Shown: piece by piece, positions 1 through 10,484 of the stretch | Layout of the letters: every line of letters begins with the position of its first letter | How positions within the stretch are numbered: the first letter of the stretch is position 1 | Source: Ahaetulla prasina | Lineage: Eukaryota; Chordata; Lepidosauria; Squamata; Colubridae | NCBI RefSeq assembly: GCF_028640845.1 | Contig: NC_080541.1 | Span: forward strand, 154,583,502 to 154,647,501 | Reading direction: 5' to 3' | Length of the DNA stretch: 64,000 nucleotides | Notes under the pieces: generated by a model | What the model was told of the DNA's origin: nothing | Database searches by the model: none | The model's input: the letters and a program-made list of their open reading frames with translations, nothing else | Translations under genes and position numbers: made by a program

Positions 1-205
1 AGAAGGATTGGATCTACCAGATTTGAAATTATATTTTGCTGTCTGCTCTTTAGCTTGGAAGAGTGTTGGTGTCACTAAGAAATAGAGAAAGATTAGAGTT
101 AGAGGAACATGATCTGAAATTTGGGTGGCATGGATATCTATTGCAAAACAAACCTCTGTTTTATAGCAAATGCTGCTACTTATTTAAGCACTTACTTGAA
201 CTCTT
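1..205 (+). mobile_element. L1 LINE fragment (ORF2 C-terminal part), cut by the window edge
   Basis: Conceptual translation near the start gives EGLDLPDLKLYF, and after a frameshift HDLKFGWHGYLL. Both match the region downstream of the reverse transcriptase in the complete L1 of this window (NLKLYYEA and YGWHAYLLYD near 53.06-53.19 kb). The piece is interrupted by stops and frame changes, so it is a relic. Its left part lies outside the window. The right limit is approximate because the following L2 element starts at an uncertain base near 225. Confidence 0.75.
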
Positions 206-527
206 TACATAAAGCTTTACAAAAGCTTCTGCGCATGTCCAAGATGGCGCCGCCCTGCTGATCGGGGGCGCGGCGACGGGCCTTTCCGGGCTCTTTTTGG
301 GTCTGGGGGGGGCCTTAATACCATCATAGGCCCCCGCCCTGATGGAGGAAGATCCAGCCACCCGAAAACAGGGTGGCTGGGCGCCGTGCGACTCCGAGGG
401 GCGTTGGGAGGAGCCCCGGAGTCACGGCGGAGTCACGGCGCCTTGGAGGTAATCCTGGCGGCCTGGCGGCCTGCCGAGCCGCCGCCAGCCTTTTTCGGCG
501 GTCTGGTGGCGGCGGCGGCGGGGGGGG

Positions 528-616
528 GGCGTTGGCATCGCCCCCTGGACTCCTGCCGGGAAGACTTGGCCAGTTTCGAAGATGGGTTTGGAGTTTGGGC
601 GTCTCCGGTGGCGATG
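528..616 (+). repeat. L2 5' region direct repeat, copy A (partner 828-914)
   Basis: About 88 bp starting GGCGTTGGCA and ending TCTCCGGTGGCGATGG recurs at 828-914 with a few small differences (for example a TCG/GCG change and missing single bases). The two copies start 300 bp apart, so the 5' region looks partly built from monomers. A shorter GGGAGGAGCCCCGGA motif also occurs twice (407-421 and 616-630). Confidence 0.9.
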
Positions 617-710
617 GGAGGAGCCCCGGAGGGGCTGCGCCCCAATGAAGATCCAGAGGGCCGCCCGGGCTTCATCGGCCTCTTTGAACTTGCGGTGGCG
701 AGGGCGGCGG

Positions 711-813
711 CCTGGCGGCCTGGCGGCCTGGCGGCCTGGCGGCCTGGCGGCCTGGCGGCCTGGCGGCCTGGCGGCCTGGCGGCCTGGCGGCCTGGCGGCC
801 TGGCGGCCTGGCC
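711..813 (+). repeat. 8-bp GC-rich tandem repeat (CCTGGCGG)n, array 1
   Basis: About 13 near-perfect copies of CCTGGCGG run head to tail inside the L2 5' region. A second, shorter array of the same unit lies at 914-950. Because 8 is not a multiple of 3, the array stays open in several frames and creates spurious proteins. Confidence 0.95.
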
Positions 814-827
814 TTCCCTCTCTGTCG

Positions 828-914
828 GGCGTTGGCAGCGCCCCTGGACTCCTGCCGGAAGACTTGGCCAGTTTGAAGATGGGTTTGGAGTTTGGGCGTC
901 TCCGGTGGCGATGG
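828..914 (+). repeat. L2 5' region direct repeat, copy B (partner 528-616)
   Basis: This is the second copy of the 5' region repeat. It is followed by CCTGGCGG repeats, whereas copy A is followed by unique sequence that leads into the longer CCTGGCGG array. Confidence 0.9.
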
Positions 915-950
915 CCTGGCGGCCTGGCGGCCTGGCGGCCTGGCGGCCTG
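914..950 (+). repeat. 8-bp GC-rich tandem repeat, array 2
   Basis: Four to five copies of the CCTGGCGG unit follow directly after the second copy of the 90-bp direct repeat, in the same relative place as unrelated sequence follows the first copy. Confidence 0.9.
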
Positions 951-1838
951 CCCGGTGTTTTGAAGTGGCGGATGGCCCAATAGGCCCAGGGTGGCTGTGA
1001 CCTTGCCCTAGTGGCGCGGATATTTGGCAGCGCCGGAGGAAGGCCCGCGGGCCCAGCGGACACCCCTCCACTATTTACCATCTTTATAACATCTCTACCA
1101 TCGTTCCTCTCCCCTTCTTCCTTAGCCCACCCCAGGTCGTTTGTCTGGGGTGGTGAACTGACTGAGTCAGCGGTTTATCATCTACCGCACATGGATTACC
1201 TCGAACTGTTTCCCATCAGGACAGACTGGTCATGGTCACTTTACCATCTGTTCTGACCTTTGCTGCCAACTTGACCAGCCCAGGATGGCCTTGGCCGGAC
1301 CGTCTCAGTGATGCGAACATTTACCGCGGCTGACCTACTTGCCCTGCGAGATGCCCCTCTCTCGCGGGTTTGGCCCTCCAGATTATCGAGGGCCCACCTT
1401 GAGGACGGGCTTTGGAGTCCCGAGAGGTGGCATGCGAAAAATAGGAGGCTTAGGGGTTTTTTAATTGGCTGTTTTAATAGACTTTTTAAGGGGAGTTTTA
1501 AAGGGATTTTAAGGGGAGGAAACCGACGGGCTGGGGTTGGAGGGTGGGAGGGAAGGGGTGGGTGTTGGGGGAAACCCGTCGGGGGGGAGTCCAGTTCCTG
1601 CGCATGCTCGTGGCGGGGGGTTGGTGGGTCCGAGGGTCATGGGGGGAGTCGGTGTTGCATTGGTTGAGGGTGGTGCTATTTCCACGGTAAGGGGGAGGGG
1701 CAGATATGGCGGAAGTGGGGGCTCATATCGTGTTAGGGGGGTGCGCGCTCGATGTTTGCAGGCGGTTGCGCACCCTGAGCCCCAAACTTCTCCCGTTCCC
1801 CGGATGGTCAGGATCCTCAGGGCCCTGGCCTTCGGCTG

Positions 1839-2640
1839 ATGTTATGCAACGCACGGTCCGTGGCCAATAAGGCCCCCCTAATTCACGATCTTATTCAGGG
1901 GGGTGCCGCGGACCTTATGGGCGTCACGGAGACCTGGTTGGGCCCAGAAGGGGGCGTGCCCCTTGTTCAGATGTGCCCACCGGGTTTCCGAGCATTTCAT
2001 CAGCCGAGGGGCCAGGGTAGGGGTGGTGGGGTGGCGGTTGTGATTAGAGAGAGTCTAGAGCCGAGGAGACCACTGTACCTCAGATTGCGGGTGCGAATCC
2101 TCTTTGTGAGATGGGGTCATAGATGTCAGATGGGCTTGCTGGTCGCGTACCTGGCTCCTTGCTACGTGACAGCTGCCCTGCCCGAGCTCCTGGAGGTGCT
2201 TGCTGGGGTGGCAGTTGAGACCCCCAGACTTTTAGTCATGGGGGATTTTAACTTGCCATCTTCCGGCTCGTCATCGACAGTTGCTCGGGAGTTCATGGCT
2301 TCCATGACGGCCTTGGACCTGACTCAAGTAGTTGATGGCCCTACTCACATTGGGGGTGGCACTCTGGATCTGATTTTTATCTCTGGTCAGTGGTTGAGAG
2401 ATCTGGATTTGAAGGAATTAGCTATTGAACCTTTGTCATGGTCAGATCACTCTCTTCTTCGCCTGGACTTTCTGACCGCCATTCAACACCGCAGGGAGAC
2501 GGAGCCATTACGTTGGTTCCGTCCCAGGCGCCTGATGGACCCGGAGAGGTTCCGGACGGAGCTTGGGCCACTTCCTGAAGGTCTGGCCCACGACACGGCT
2601 GAGGAACTGGTTGCGGCCTGGGAACGGGCGCGGCGGGGCC
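1839..2640 (+). pseudogene. L2 endonuclease domain (apurinic/apyrimidinic type), copy 1
   Basis: The frame opens with [20 protein letters not shown] and continues with [27 protein letters not shown] and [12 protein letters not shown]. These are the Asn, Glu, Asp-Asn and terminal Asp-His motifs of the exonuclease III-like endonuclease that nicks target DNA in LINE retrotransposition. The frame stays open to 2765, but from about 2630 similarity continues in another frame ([16 protein letters not shown]), so a one-base shift separates endonuclease and reverse transcriptase here. I took the start at the ATG just before the first motif; an upstream in-frame continuation is possible. Confidence 0.85.
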
Positions 2641-4639
2641 TTAGATCGTGTCGTGCCTTTGCGGCCTCTGACCCGGCGCAGGTCCCAAACGGCTCCTTGG
2701 TTCTCCGAGGAGCTGAGGGGGATGAAGCGCCAGAGAAGACGCCTGGAGAGTTCTTGGAGGTCTAGCCGTTCCGAGGCTGATCGGACACTAGTGAAGTCCT
2801 ATACTAGGACTTACCTAGTGGCATTGAGGGATGCGAGGCGTTGCTACGCCTCCTCCCTCATTGCGTCGGCAGATAACCGCCCAGCCGCCCTGTTTCGGGT
2901 GACTCGTTCCCTCCTTCACCAGGGGGAGCGGGATGACCCGTTGCAGGGGCGTGCTGAGGAGGTTAACGGTTATCTATACGATAAAATCGTTCAGCTTCGG
3001 GACGGTCTGGACCAAAATTGCAGTGACTCAGGGGAGGCGTCCGAGGGTGGTCTTGGTGATATTTTATGGGATGAGTTTGACCCTGTGGCTCCCGAGGACA
3101 TGGACAGGTTGTTGGGTAGGTTGAATGCCACCACATGTTTACTGGACCCGTGCCCCTCCTGGTTGGTGCTGGCCACCCAGGAGGTGACACGAGGCTGGCT
3201 CCAGGCAATTACGAGTGCTTCCTTGGTGGAGGGAGTCTTCCCGGCCGCCTTGAAAGAGGCGGTGGTGAGACCCCTCCTCAAGAAGCCTGCCTTGGACCCG
3301 GCTGTTTTAAGCAACTATCGTCCGGTCTCCAACCTTCGCTTTACGGCGAAGGTTGTAGAGAGTATGGTGGCATATCAGTTTCCCTTACACCTGGATGAAA
3401 CTGTCTATCTAGACCCGTTCCAGTCCGGTTTCCGGCCCGGTTACAGCACTGAGACGGCTTTGGTCGCGTTGGTGGATGATCTCTGGAGGGCCAGGGATAG
3501 GGGTTGTTCCTCTGCCCTGGTCCTATTAGACCTCTCAGCGGCTTTTGATACCATCGACCATGGTATCCTGCTGCGCCGGTTGGAGGGATTGGGAGTGGGA
3601 GGCACCGTTTATCGGTGGTTCTCCTCCTATCTCTCCGATCGGTCGCAGACGGTGTTGACGGGGGGGCAGAGGTCGGCTCCGAGGCACCTCACTTGTGGGG
3701 TGCCGCAGGGGTCGATTCTCTCGCCCCTCTTGTTCAACATCTATATGAAGCCGCTGGGTGAGATCATCAGTGGCTTCGGTGTGAGGTACCAGCTGTACGC
3801 TGATGACACCCAGCTGTACTTTTCCACACCGGCCACCCCAATGAAGCTATCAAGTGCTGTCCCGGTGTCTGGAAGCCGACGGGTCTGGATGGGGAGAAAC
3901 AGGCTCAGGCTCAATCCCTCCAAGACAGAGTGGCTGTGGATGCCGGCATCCCGGTACAGTCAGCTGCAGCCGCGGCTGACTGTTGGGGCAGTCATTGGCC
4001 CCAATGGAGAGGGTGCGCAACTTGGGCGTCCTCCTGGATGAACGGCTGTCCTTTGAAGATCATTTGGCGGCCGTCTCCAGGAGAGCTTTTTACCAGGTTC
4101 GCCTGGTGCGCCAGTTGCGCCCCTTTCTAGACCGGGGTGCCCTATGCACGGTCACTCACGTCCTCGTGACGTCTCCCCTAGATTACTGCAATGCTCTCTA
4201 CATGGGGCTCCCTTGAAGGGCATCCGGAGACTGCAGTTAGTCCAGAATGCGGCTGCGGGTGATAGAAGGAGCCCGTCGTGGCTCCCGGGTGACACCTATC
4301 CTGCGCAGACTGCACTGGCTACCTGTGGCCTTCCGGGTGCGCTTCAAGGTGTTGGTGATCACCTTTAAAGCGCTCCATGGCATAGGGCCGGGCTATTTAC
4401 GGGACCGCCTTCTGCTACCGAATACCTCTCACCGACCCGTGCGCTCTCACAGAGAGGGACTCCTCAGGGTGCCGTCAGCTAGGCAGTGTCGTCTGGCGAC
4501 ACCCAGGGGAAGGGCCTTCTCTGCGGGGGCTCCCGCCCTCTGGAACGAGCTCCCCCCAGGACTTCGCCAACTCTCGGACCTTAGAACCTTCCGTCGTGAA
4601 CTTAAAACACACTTATTCAGGTGCGCAGGACTGGATTAG
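2640..4639 (+). pseudogene. L2 reverse transcriptase and C-terminal region, copy 1
   Basis: The main frame runs to 4041 and contains YRPVSNLRFTAKVVE, the finger motif [30 protein letters not shown] (catalytic Asp), GVPQGSILSPLLFNIYM and YADDTQLY (catalytic Asp pair). The CTD pieces follow in another frame: LVTSPLDYCNALYMGLP at about 4165-4216, LHWLPVAFRVRFKVLVITF and APALWNELPPGLRQLSDLR to the stop at 4639. Comparison with copies 2 and 3 shows frame breaks near 3830-3890, 3985 and 4215, so no full-length protein is made. Function in the intact family: copying element RNA into the nicked target site. Confidence 0.87.
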
Positions 4640-4786
4640 ATTTTTTAGCTTTTAAATTTTAAATTTTAAACTTTATACTGATTTTAATTGGTTTTATTAT
4701 TTTTAGTTCAATTGGCCGGCTAAATATTTCATTTTAAAATTATTTTAAATTCATTGTCTATCTATGTATTTTAATATGGCTGTACA

Positions 4787-4815
4787 CCGCCCTGAGTCCT
4801 TCGGGAGAAGGGCGG
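4787..4815 (+). other. L2 3'-end hairpin
   Basis: CCGCCCT and AGGGCGG flank a short loop (GAGTCCTTCGGGAGA) just before the tail. The same hairpin closes L2 copies 2 and 3, the 3'-end fragment at 32.7 kb and, with small changes, the tRNA-derived SINEs at 23.4 and 21.6 kb. In LINEs such 3' structures are bound by the element's own reverse transcriptase; that role is inferred here. Confidence 0.75.
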
Positions 4816-4854
4816 TCTAGAAATTTGATTAATAAATAAATAAATAAATAAATA

Positions 4855-5877
4855 ATGAATTTATGGTCTCCAAATTGAATAGTGGTCTGGTTGTATAAGT
4901 CAGCATAAGGCAGAATGGGATCACCTCATGCAAATGAGTATTGAATTACACTCCTAATCCATTACTGTACATACCTGTAAATAATGTTAAGTAGGAGCTG
5001 ATTAATATTTTTCTGGCCTACTTTCAGGAATAGGTTTTGAATTGACTTTTTTTTTTAAAAAAAAATACTTGATCTTGCAATCAAGTACTTATTAATTATA
5101 TATAATATTAGCAAGGCATCCTCAGTTGATGACACATCCCGTCTGAAGCATTTGCTCTTTAAATTAAAATAAATAAATTATTGTATTGGCTTTGTTTGCC
5201 TTTTGATTTGACCTGTTTTATAAACCAGTAGATTTTTGAGATGTAAAACTAAACTAAACCTGCAATCCCCGACTTCTAATAAGAGAGCTCTATATAATAC
5301 TTTGAAATAAACTGCCCAAATTTTCTTTACAAGTATTATTCATCCAGGCAGAAATTATACAGGGCAGTTCATTTACCAAATTGGGAGCAAATTCTGAAAT
5401 ATATTAGAATTCTTTGGGGAAGGATGCATGATGGAGAGGTATGTCAATTTAATTTAGGGATCTGATTTTGGACTATTCCTGCTGCTGATTACACTTAATC
5501 CTCTATTACTGATGCTTTATATTAGGACTATGCAAATCTCTGAAGTGTTGCATCAGATCAATGATAGTTTGTGTGAAATACTCCTTCAGTGTAGGTTAAT
5601 GAAATGATATAGCCTCATGTTTCTCATCAAAAGAGTGGAGCAGTTACATAGCTTCACTAGGAAAAATAGGAAAAGGTTTACGTTTATGAAAAGCACCCTG
5701 GATGAGTCTCACCCACATGTGATGCAACATATGTTTTATTTCTGAAAAACAAAATATCTCACTGAGGAGAATCATTTCCGCTGTGACAAATCCTACATAT
5801 AATTAATAAAAACAGAATCAATGTTAACAAGATCAATTATTTGAATCTCCCATGTGACTATTAATAAAAATGACCTA
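4855..5877. other. Unassigned AT-rich sequence
   Basis: I see no gene, repeat family or long frame here. Short A and T runs occur near 5050-5070. Confidence 0.5.
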
Positions 5878-6142
<265 letters not shown>

Positions 6143-6349
6143 GATTCCCCTTTCTTTTCTGGAATCCTTATCATAAGTGATGGCAATAGTCCTTTGTCAG
6201 TGTTGTTAGTGGCACTTAGTTGTTATAGCCCTTATGAATGAGTCAAGCTGTAAAGGCTTCTAGGATGGCTTCGCCTTTAATCTTCCCTTCCTTTACAGAT
6301 GATTTCCACAGGATGGTTGGTAGAAATAGGGAAGAGGGGGAATTTATTT

Positions 6350-6870
6350 AGTTATTTGTCAAATTTATATGGCTGCCCATCTTGCATGAAGTAACTTTCT
6401 TGGTGTACAATAAAACTAGCAATTAAACATTCTGTAAAACTAGTTAAAAGCAATGAACATAAATAAAGCAAGCTTGCTAGAGGAAAGATATGCCATATAA
6501 TGCAGCCAGCCCATAGGTTTCCTATTACCATGGGTTCCCCTGGCTTAAAGGCAAAACATATTTTAAGTGCTTTATGTAAGGTCACAAGGGTTGGAGTTGA
6601 CTTCACTTTAGAAAGGAGGAGTTCCAGAGGGCAGGATAATGCTGGATGGAACTCCCTCACAGAAGGGACCCATAAGATACCTCTCCCACCAGACCTGATA
6701 GGATGGGGTAGATGTAATTTGGAAGAGACATCATCTGACCCATGTAGGGCTCAAACCCAACATCTTGAATTGAAACCAGAAGCAAGCTGGTAATCTATGC
6801 AGCTCAAAGAGATATAACAGGTGTCCTTCTAGGGCACACATAGCTTCTCATGCTGCCACATTTTGCACAA
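6350..6870 (-). mobile_element. Old L2-type LINE relic, 3' part
   Basis: On the minus strand the sequence ends with GGGCAGCCATATAAATTTG followed by an A/T-rich tail. Further upstream (higher coordinates) are degraded matches to the L2 C-terminal region, for example a counterpart of ALWNELP read as ALSCPLELL. With the piece at 7731-8240 it forms one old element interrupted by an AT-rich insertion and a hAT MITE. It differs strongly from L2 copies 1-3, so it is an older or separate lineage. Confidence 0.55.
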
Positions 6871-6892
6871 GTTGAATGTGCAATTACTCTTC

Positions 6893-7147
6893 TTTTTTAA
6901 AATAATAATAATAATAATATTTATTGAATTTCCAACACATAAAACACACAATACAAAAAACACAAAAAGAAAAACAAAGAAAGAAAACAAATAGCAAAAA
7001 TTTAACACTAATGACAGTTTTTCCATATCAGTATCTCTATCATAACAAACATATTTACAAAAATTCTAATTCTATATATCTCTATCTTAAATTACATCCT
7101 TATTTGAATTACAGTAATTTATGAAATTGAATTATGAATAGTTGTTG
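6893..7147 (-). mobile_element. AT-rich insertion, possibly a LINE 3' end
   Basis: On the minus strand it ends with a polyadenylation-like TTCAATAAATATT and an (ATT)n run, which resembles the 3' end of an L1 or related LINE. It lies between the two halves of the old L2-type relic. No TSD could be confirmed and the family is not recognised. Confidence 0.35.
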
Positions 7148-7155
7148 CTATAAAC

Positions 7156-7730
7156 CAGGGGTAAAATGTAAAATTTGTTACTGTGGGCGTGGCTTGGTGG
7201 TGATGGGGGTAATGTGACTGGGTGGGCGTGGCCAACTTTTTTTTTACTTTTAAAAGCATTTTTTCTACAACCTCTTCTGCCAAAGAGGTTGTAAAAAAAT
7301 TCTTTTAAAAGGCTCCTCTGACGATCCCAGCTGAGTTGCCTGATTGTCAGAGGCTTTTCTTTTCTTTTAAAACCATTTTTTTGGCCTTTAAAAGAAAAAA
7401 AAGCCTCTGACGATCAGGCAACTCAGCTAGGATCATCAGAGGAGCCTTTTAAAAGAATTTTTTCTACAACCTCTTTGGCCAAAGAGGTTTTAAAAGCCTC
7501 TGATGATCCCAGCTGAGCTGCGCGATCATCAGGGGCTTTTTTTTAACTTTTAAAAGCATTTTTTCAGCCAAAGAAAAAATGCTTTTAAAAGTAAAAAAAA
7601 AGCCTCTTATGATTGCGCAGCTCAGCTGGGCATGGGGGGGAGCGATTTTTGCTATCGGTTCTCTGAACCACCTGCTGCCATCGCTACCGGATCAGGTGAT
7701 CCGGTCCAAACTGGGAGCATTTCACCCCTG
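7156..7730 (+). mobile_element. hAT-type MITE, long palindromic form
   Basis: The element starts CAGGGGTAAAATG and ends CATTTCACCCCTG, forming terminal inverted repeats (TIRs). It is flanked by a perfect 8-bp TSD, CTATAAAC, at 7148-7155 and 7731-7738. An 8-bp TSD and CAG...CTG ends are typical of hAT transposons. It has no transposase frame. The interior consists of two successive large imperfect palindromes (about 7255-7500 and 7507-7631). Related copies in this window are at 21541, 30340, 31205, 54975 and 57725. Confidence 0.92.
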
Positions 7731-8240
7731 CTATAAACCCAATTACTATTCAATGGCATCCCAATGTACAGTACAATAGTTGAGGGTGACCAGGGCATTA
7801 TTAACTGTGACTGGAACCTAACAATTCAGGAATGAGTGCAACTGGCACACAACATGAAGTTGCGCAAAAGCCATACTAGCCACAATGCTTATCTACTCCT
7901 CAAGCAGAAGTTGTAAGTCCAGAAGAATCCCCAGATTGTCCAGCAGGTCCATTTGGGGCACTGCCATCCCATCCAGTACCAAAGATGAGACAGTCCCAGA
8001 TTTAAAAAGCCCTAAAACCCAAAGTCACCCAGTCTTACAGGGTTCACTTGAAGCCTGTTGTTTCCCCTACAGACTATCCTGTTTATGGATTCATCCCACC
8101 CAAGATAATTTACCTGTCTGTGGGGAAGCCTCCCACAACCCCAGAAGAATGAAATATTTTGGGGAATATTTAAAAAGGCAAGATAGAATATTTCCCCTAA
8201 AGGAGAAATGGAATTTTTTTTAAAGGGAGGCAGAAACCAG
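7731..8240 (-). mobile_element. Old L2-type LINE relic, reverse transcriptase C-terminal part
   Basis: Minus-strand translation gives a degraded but alignable series: KTEWLWVLG, then NLGILLDLQLLLEE, MAFAQLHVVCQLHSFLN and a blurred counterpart of ALVTSRLDYCNALYMG. These line up in order with L2 copies 2 and 3. Stops and frame changes are frequent, so this copy is much older. It continues to the left beyond the hAT MITE at 7156-7730. Confidence 0.7.
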
Positions 8241-8604
8241 CACCAGCCTCCCTGACCCCAAGCAGAAACTGAGGAGAACAGCTTTTAGAAATGCAGATTT
8301 GGTAATCCATTCAAGACAGGATATTCTGAAACTCCTTGCAGCAAAGTTTGACAGCTAACAAAGGCAGAATGGTAGGTTTAGAAAGCAGCCCCTCACCCAA
8401 GATCCAACACAGGACAAAATCCATTAGCCACAATAGGAATTGCCCAACACCCTTTCAGAACACAGGCCCCTTCATTGCATCACCCCCAAAACAGTTCAAA
8501 CTACAAAGTCACAGAAACCTATAAAGATCCATTCATTCATCCAACCATTTTGTCAGCTGCACCAGAACCACAAACTCTGATGGTTCTGCTTCATCAATAA
8601 ACCT
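8241..8604. other. Unassigned sequence
   Basis: It may include the 5' edge of the old L2 relic, but I cannot support any further call. Confidence 0.4.
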
Positions 8605-9024
8605 TTTTTCCCCAAACGCCATCACTCTGCTAAACAAATAATTCCCTCAAACTGTCAAACTATTCACCAAGGCTGCATTACTATTGCTATTGGTCTTCTC
8701 ATTATTCCTGTCACCCATCTCGTCCCACTTGTGACTGCATGACTGTAACGTTGCTGCTTATAGCCTTGTGATTTATATTGATATTGATTGTTTCCTAGTA
8801 TGATTTGATTGCTTATTGTACTATATGACTGTCATAGGGTGTTGTGCCTTGCGATTCTTGATGAGTGTATCTTGTCTTTTTATGTACACTGAGAGCATAT
8901 GCACCAAAGACAAATTCCTTGTGTGTCCAATTACACTTGGCCAATAAAGAATTCTATTCTATTCTATTCTATTCTATTCTATTCTATTCTATTCTATTCT
9001 ATTCTATTCTATTCTATTCTATTC
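8605..9024 (+). mobile_element. L3-type CR1 LINE, 3' end with (ATTCT)n tail
   Basis: It ends with TACACTGAGAGCATATGCAC, then CCTTGTGTGTCCAATTACAC, then TTGGCCAATAAAGA followed by ATTCT repeats. The same 3' end, in either orientation, occurs at 16.0, 16.3, 28.4, 36.6 and 63.4 kb. The 5' limit is set by CCCCAAACGCCATCACTCTG, the counterpart of the CAGAGTGATGGC segment of minus-strand copies. Snake L3-type CR1 LINEs are known for seeding such microsatellites; the family name rests on that knowledge. Confidence 0.85.
8951..9024 (+). repeat. (ATTCT)n microsatellite at an L3 LINE tail
   Basis: About 15 perfect pentamer copies directly follow the L3 LINE 3' end. Confidence 0.98.
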
Positions 9025-9630
9025 AGCCTCCATGTTGTTTCCAGTGTTTTTCTCCCAGCTTGGAACTGAACCAGATGGATTTTCCTTCCAACATGTCCAT
9101 AATGAACTGGTTACTCAAAAGACCATTCTGAAGATGAGTAAAGTCAGCATCTGTTTTAGAAGGAAATTTCAAAAGTTTTAAGGGGTGATTAAACATATTT
9201 TCTCCTTAATTCCATCAATCCACCAATCAAATTTTTGGCCTCTTCCACTTTGTCAGTCTTCATGTATTTTCTTTGTGATTCCTACTATACACTAGTGTTA
9301 AACCTTAAAAAATCTGAGAAATGGTCTAGTGGTCAAGTATCTGGATAGAAGTACATTTTAACATGTTTGAGAAAATTCAATTGCTCTTGATGATTCATTT
9401 TTAATTTTACCCAAACAAAGTTTTGAATTGGGAGGGCCTCATACATTGAAATTATATAAACAAATAGCACAGGATAAAATAAAACAATGAAGAATATGGA
9501 GGGTATGACTGCCATTGTTGATGCTCTAAAAGTTGGTTCAGAAAGCAAAGTTTGAACATAATCTTGAATTATTTTATTTTAGTAGAAATTGATGCAGCCT
9601 TAAATGCTTTAAAGGAAGCAAGATAAATAC
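9025..9630. other. Unassigned sequence
   Basis: No recognisable coding or repeat feature. Confidence 0.5.
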
Positions 9631-10480
9631 ATACTAGATGGACATTACCTTACAGACGACCCCCATCCCGTCAAAGACCTTGGAGTTTTCATGTCAAATG
9701 ATCTAAGTGCCAAAGCCCACTGTAACTACATAGCAAAAAAAGCTCTAAGAGTTGTAAACCTAATTTTGCGTAGCTTCTTTTCCAAAAACACCACACTACT
9801 AACCAGAGCATATAAAACATTTGCTAGACCAATTCTAGAATACAGCTCACCAGTTTGGAACCCTCACCACATCTCTGACATCAATACAATTGAACGTGTC
9901 CAGAAATATTTTACAAGAAGAGTTCTCCATTCCTCTGAAAACAATAAAATACCCTATCCCACCAGACTTGAAATCCTAGGCTTAGAAAACTTGGAACTCT
10001 GTCGCCTTCGACAAGACCTAAGTTTAACTCACAGAATCATCTATTGTAATGTCCTTCCTGTTAAAGACTACTTCAGCTTTAATTGCAATAATACTAGAGC
10101 AACTAATAGATTTAAACTTAATGTCAACCGCTTTAATCTAGATTGCAGAAAATATGACTTCTGTAACAGAATCATCAGTGCTTGGAATACTTTACCTGAC
10201 TCTGTGGTCTCTTCCCATAATCCTAAAAGCTTTATCCAAAAACTTTCTACTATTGACCTCACCCCATTCCTAAGAGGACCATAAGGGGCGTGCATAAGCG
10301 CACAAACGTGCCTACCGTTCCTGTCCTATTGTTTTTCTTTTCTTCTTCCTATATATATGCTTATACCTCCTTATATTTACCCATATATGTGTTTATTTAC
10401 TATATAATCTTTTTGTATGATACCTACATATATTGTTGTGACAAAATAAAATAAATAAATAAATAAAATAAATAAGATTC
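9631..10480 (+). mobile_element. CR1-lineage LINE, 5'-truncated 3' end
   Basis: It includes the C-terminal coding part (next entry), a roughly 180-bp 3' untranslated region and a tail beginning TTGTTGTGACAAAATAAAAT that runs into AAAT repeats. The coding sequence resembles jockey/CR1-lineage LINE C-termini but differs from the CR1, L2 and L3 copies in this window, so it is a further family. The 5' truncation point is near 9631. A TSD was not found. Confidence 0.78.
9691..10284 (+). pseudogene. CR1-lineage LINE reverse transcriptase C-terminal region
   Basis: A 197-codon open stretch starts at an internal Met. Similarity begins earlier (LDGHYLTDDPHPVKDLGVF, from about 9633). It contains RAYKTFARPILEYSSPVW, ERVQKYFTRRVL, LEILGLENLELCRLRQDL and SAWNTLPDSVV. 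These are the thumb and C-terminal segments that follow the catalytic core in LINE reverse transcriptases. The catalytic part is absent, so the fragment cannot act. The frame remains uninterrupted to its natural stop, so this insertion is not very old. Confidence 0.8.
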
Positions 10481-10484
10481 CGCA

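Larger units (their letters stand above)
225..1838 (+). promoter_or_regulatory. L2 5' untranslated / internal promoter region
   Basis: This 1.6-kb stretch is strongly GC- and CpG-rich, unlike the AT-rich surroundings, and precedes the endonuclease frame. LINEs are transcribed from internal 5' promoters, so this is the expected place. Near its start lies CCAAGATGGCGCC (239-251), which resembles a YY1 site, and CTGCGCATGTC (229-239), which resembles an NRF1 site; a similar CTGCGCATGCTC occurs near 1598. It also holds an 8-bp tandem repeat and a long direct repeat (separate entries). Open frames across this part are by-products of the 8-bp repeat and GC bias. Promoter activity is inferred only. 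Confidence 0.55.
225..4854 (+). mobile_element. L2-clade LINE, near full length (copy 1)
   Basis: This is a non-LTR retrotransposon with a GC-rich 5' region (about 225-1838), an apurinic endonuclease segment (1839-2640), a reverse transcriptase segment (2640-4639), and a 3' end with a GC hairpin plus an (AAAT)n tail. The RT contains LYADDTQLYFS and [13 protein letters not shown], as expected for the L2 group of the CR1/L2 lineage rather than CR1 proper, whose copy in this window has KFADDTKL. At least three frameshifts disable the coding part. The 5' boundary is inferred from the end of L1 homology and the start of GC-rich sequence, so it may be off by some tens of bases. No clear TSD was found. 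Confidence 0.88.

Noticed and set aside
373..1081. Several overlapping open frames of 90-219 codons on both strands
   Set aside because: They arise from GC-rich sequence and the 8-bp CCTGGCGG array, which stays open in several frames; no protein domain is seen.
4836..4854. AAAT runs as promoters or origins
   Set aside because: They are LINE 3' tails, as shown by the hairpin and coding sequence upstream.
6829..7124. Open frames of 65-66 codons in AT-rich sequence
   Set aside because: Low-complexity Phe/Val/Leu and Asn/Lys composition over an inserted AT-rich segment.
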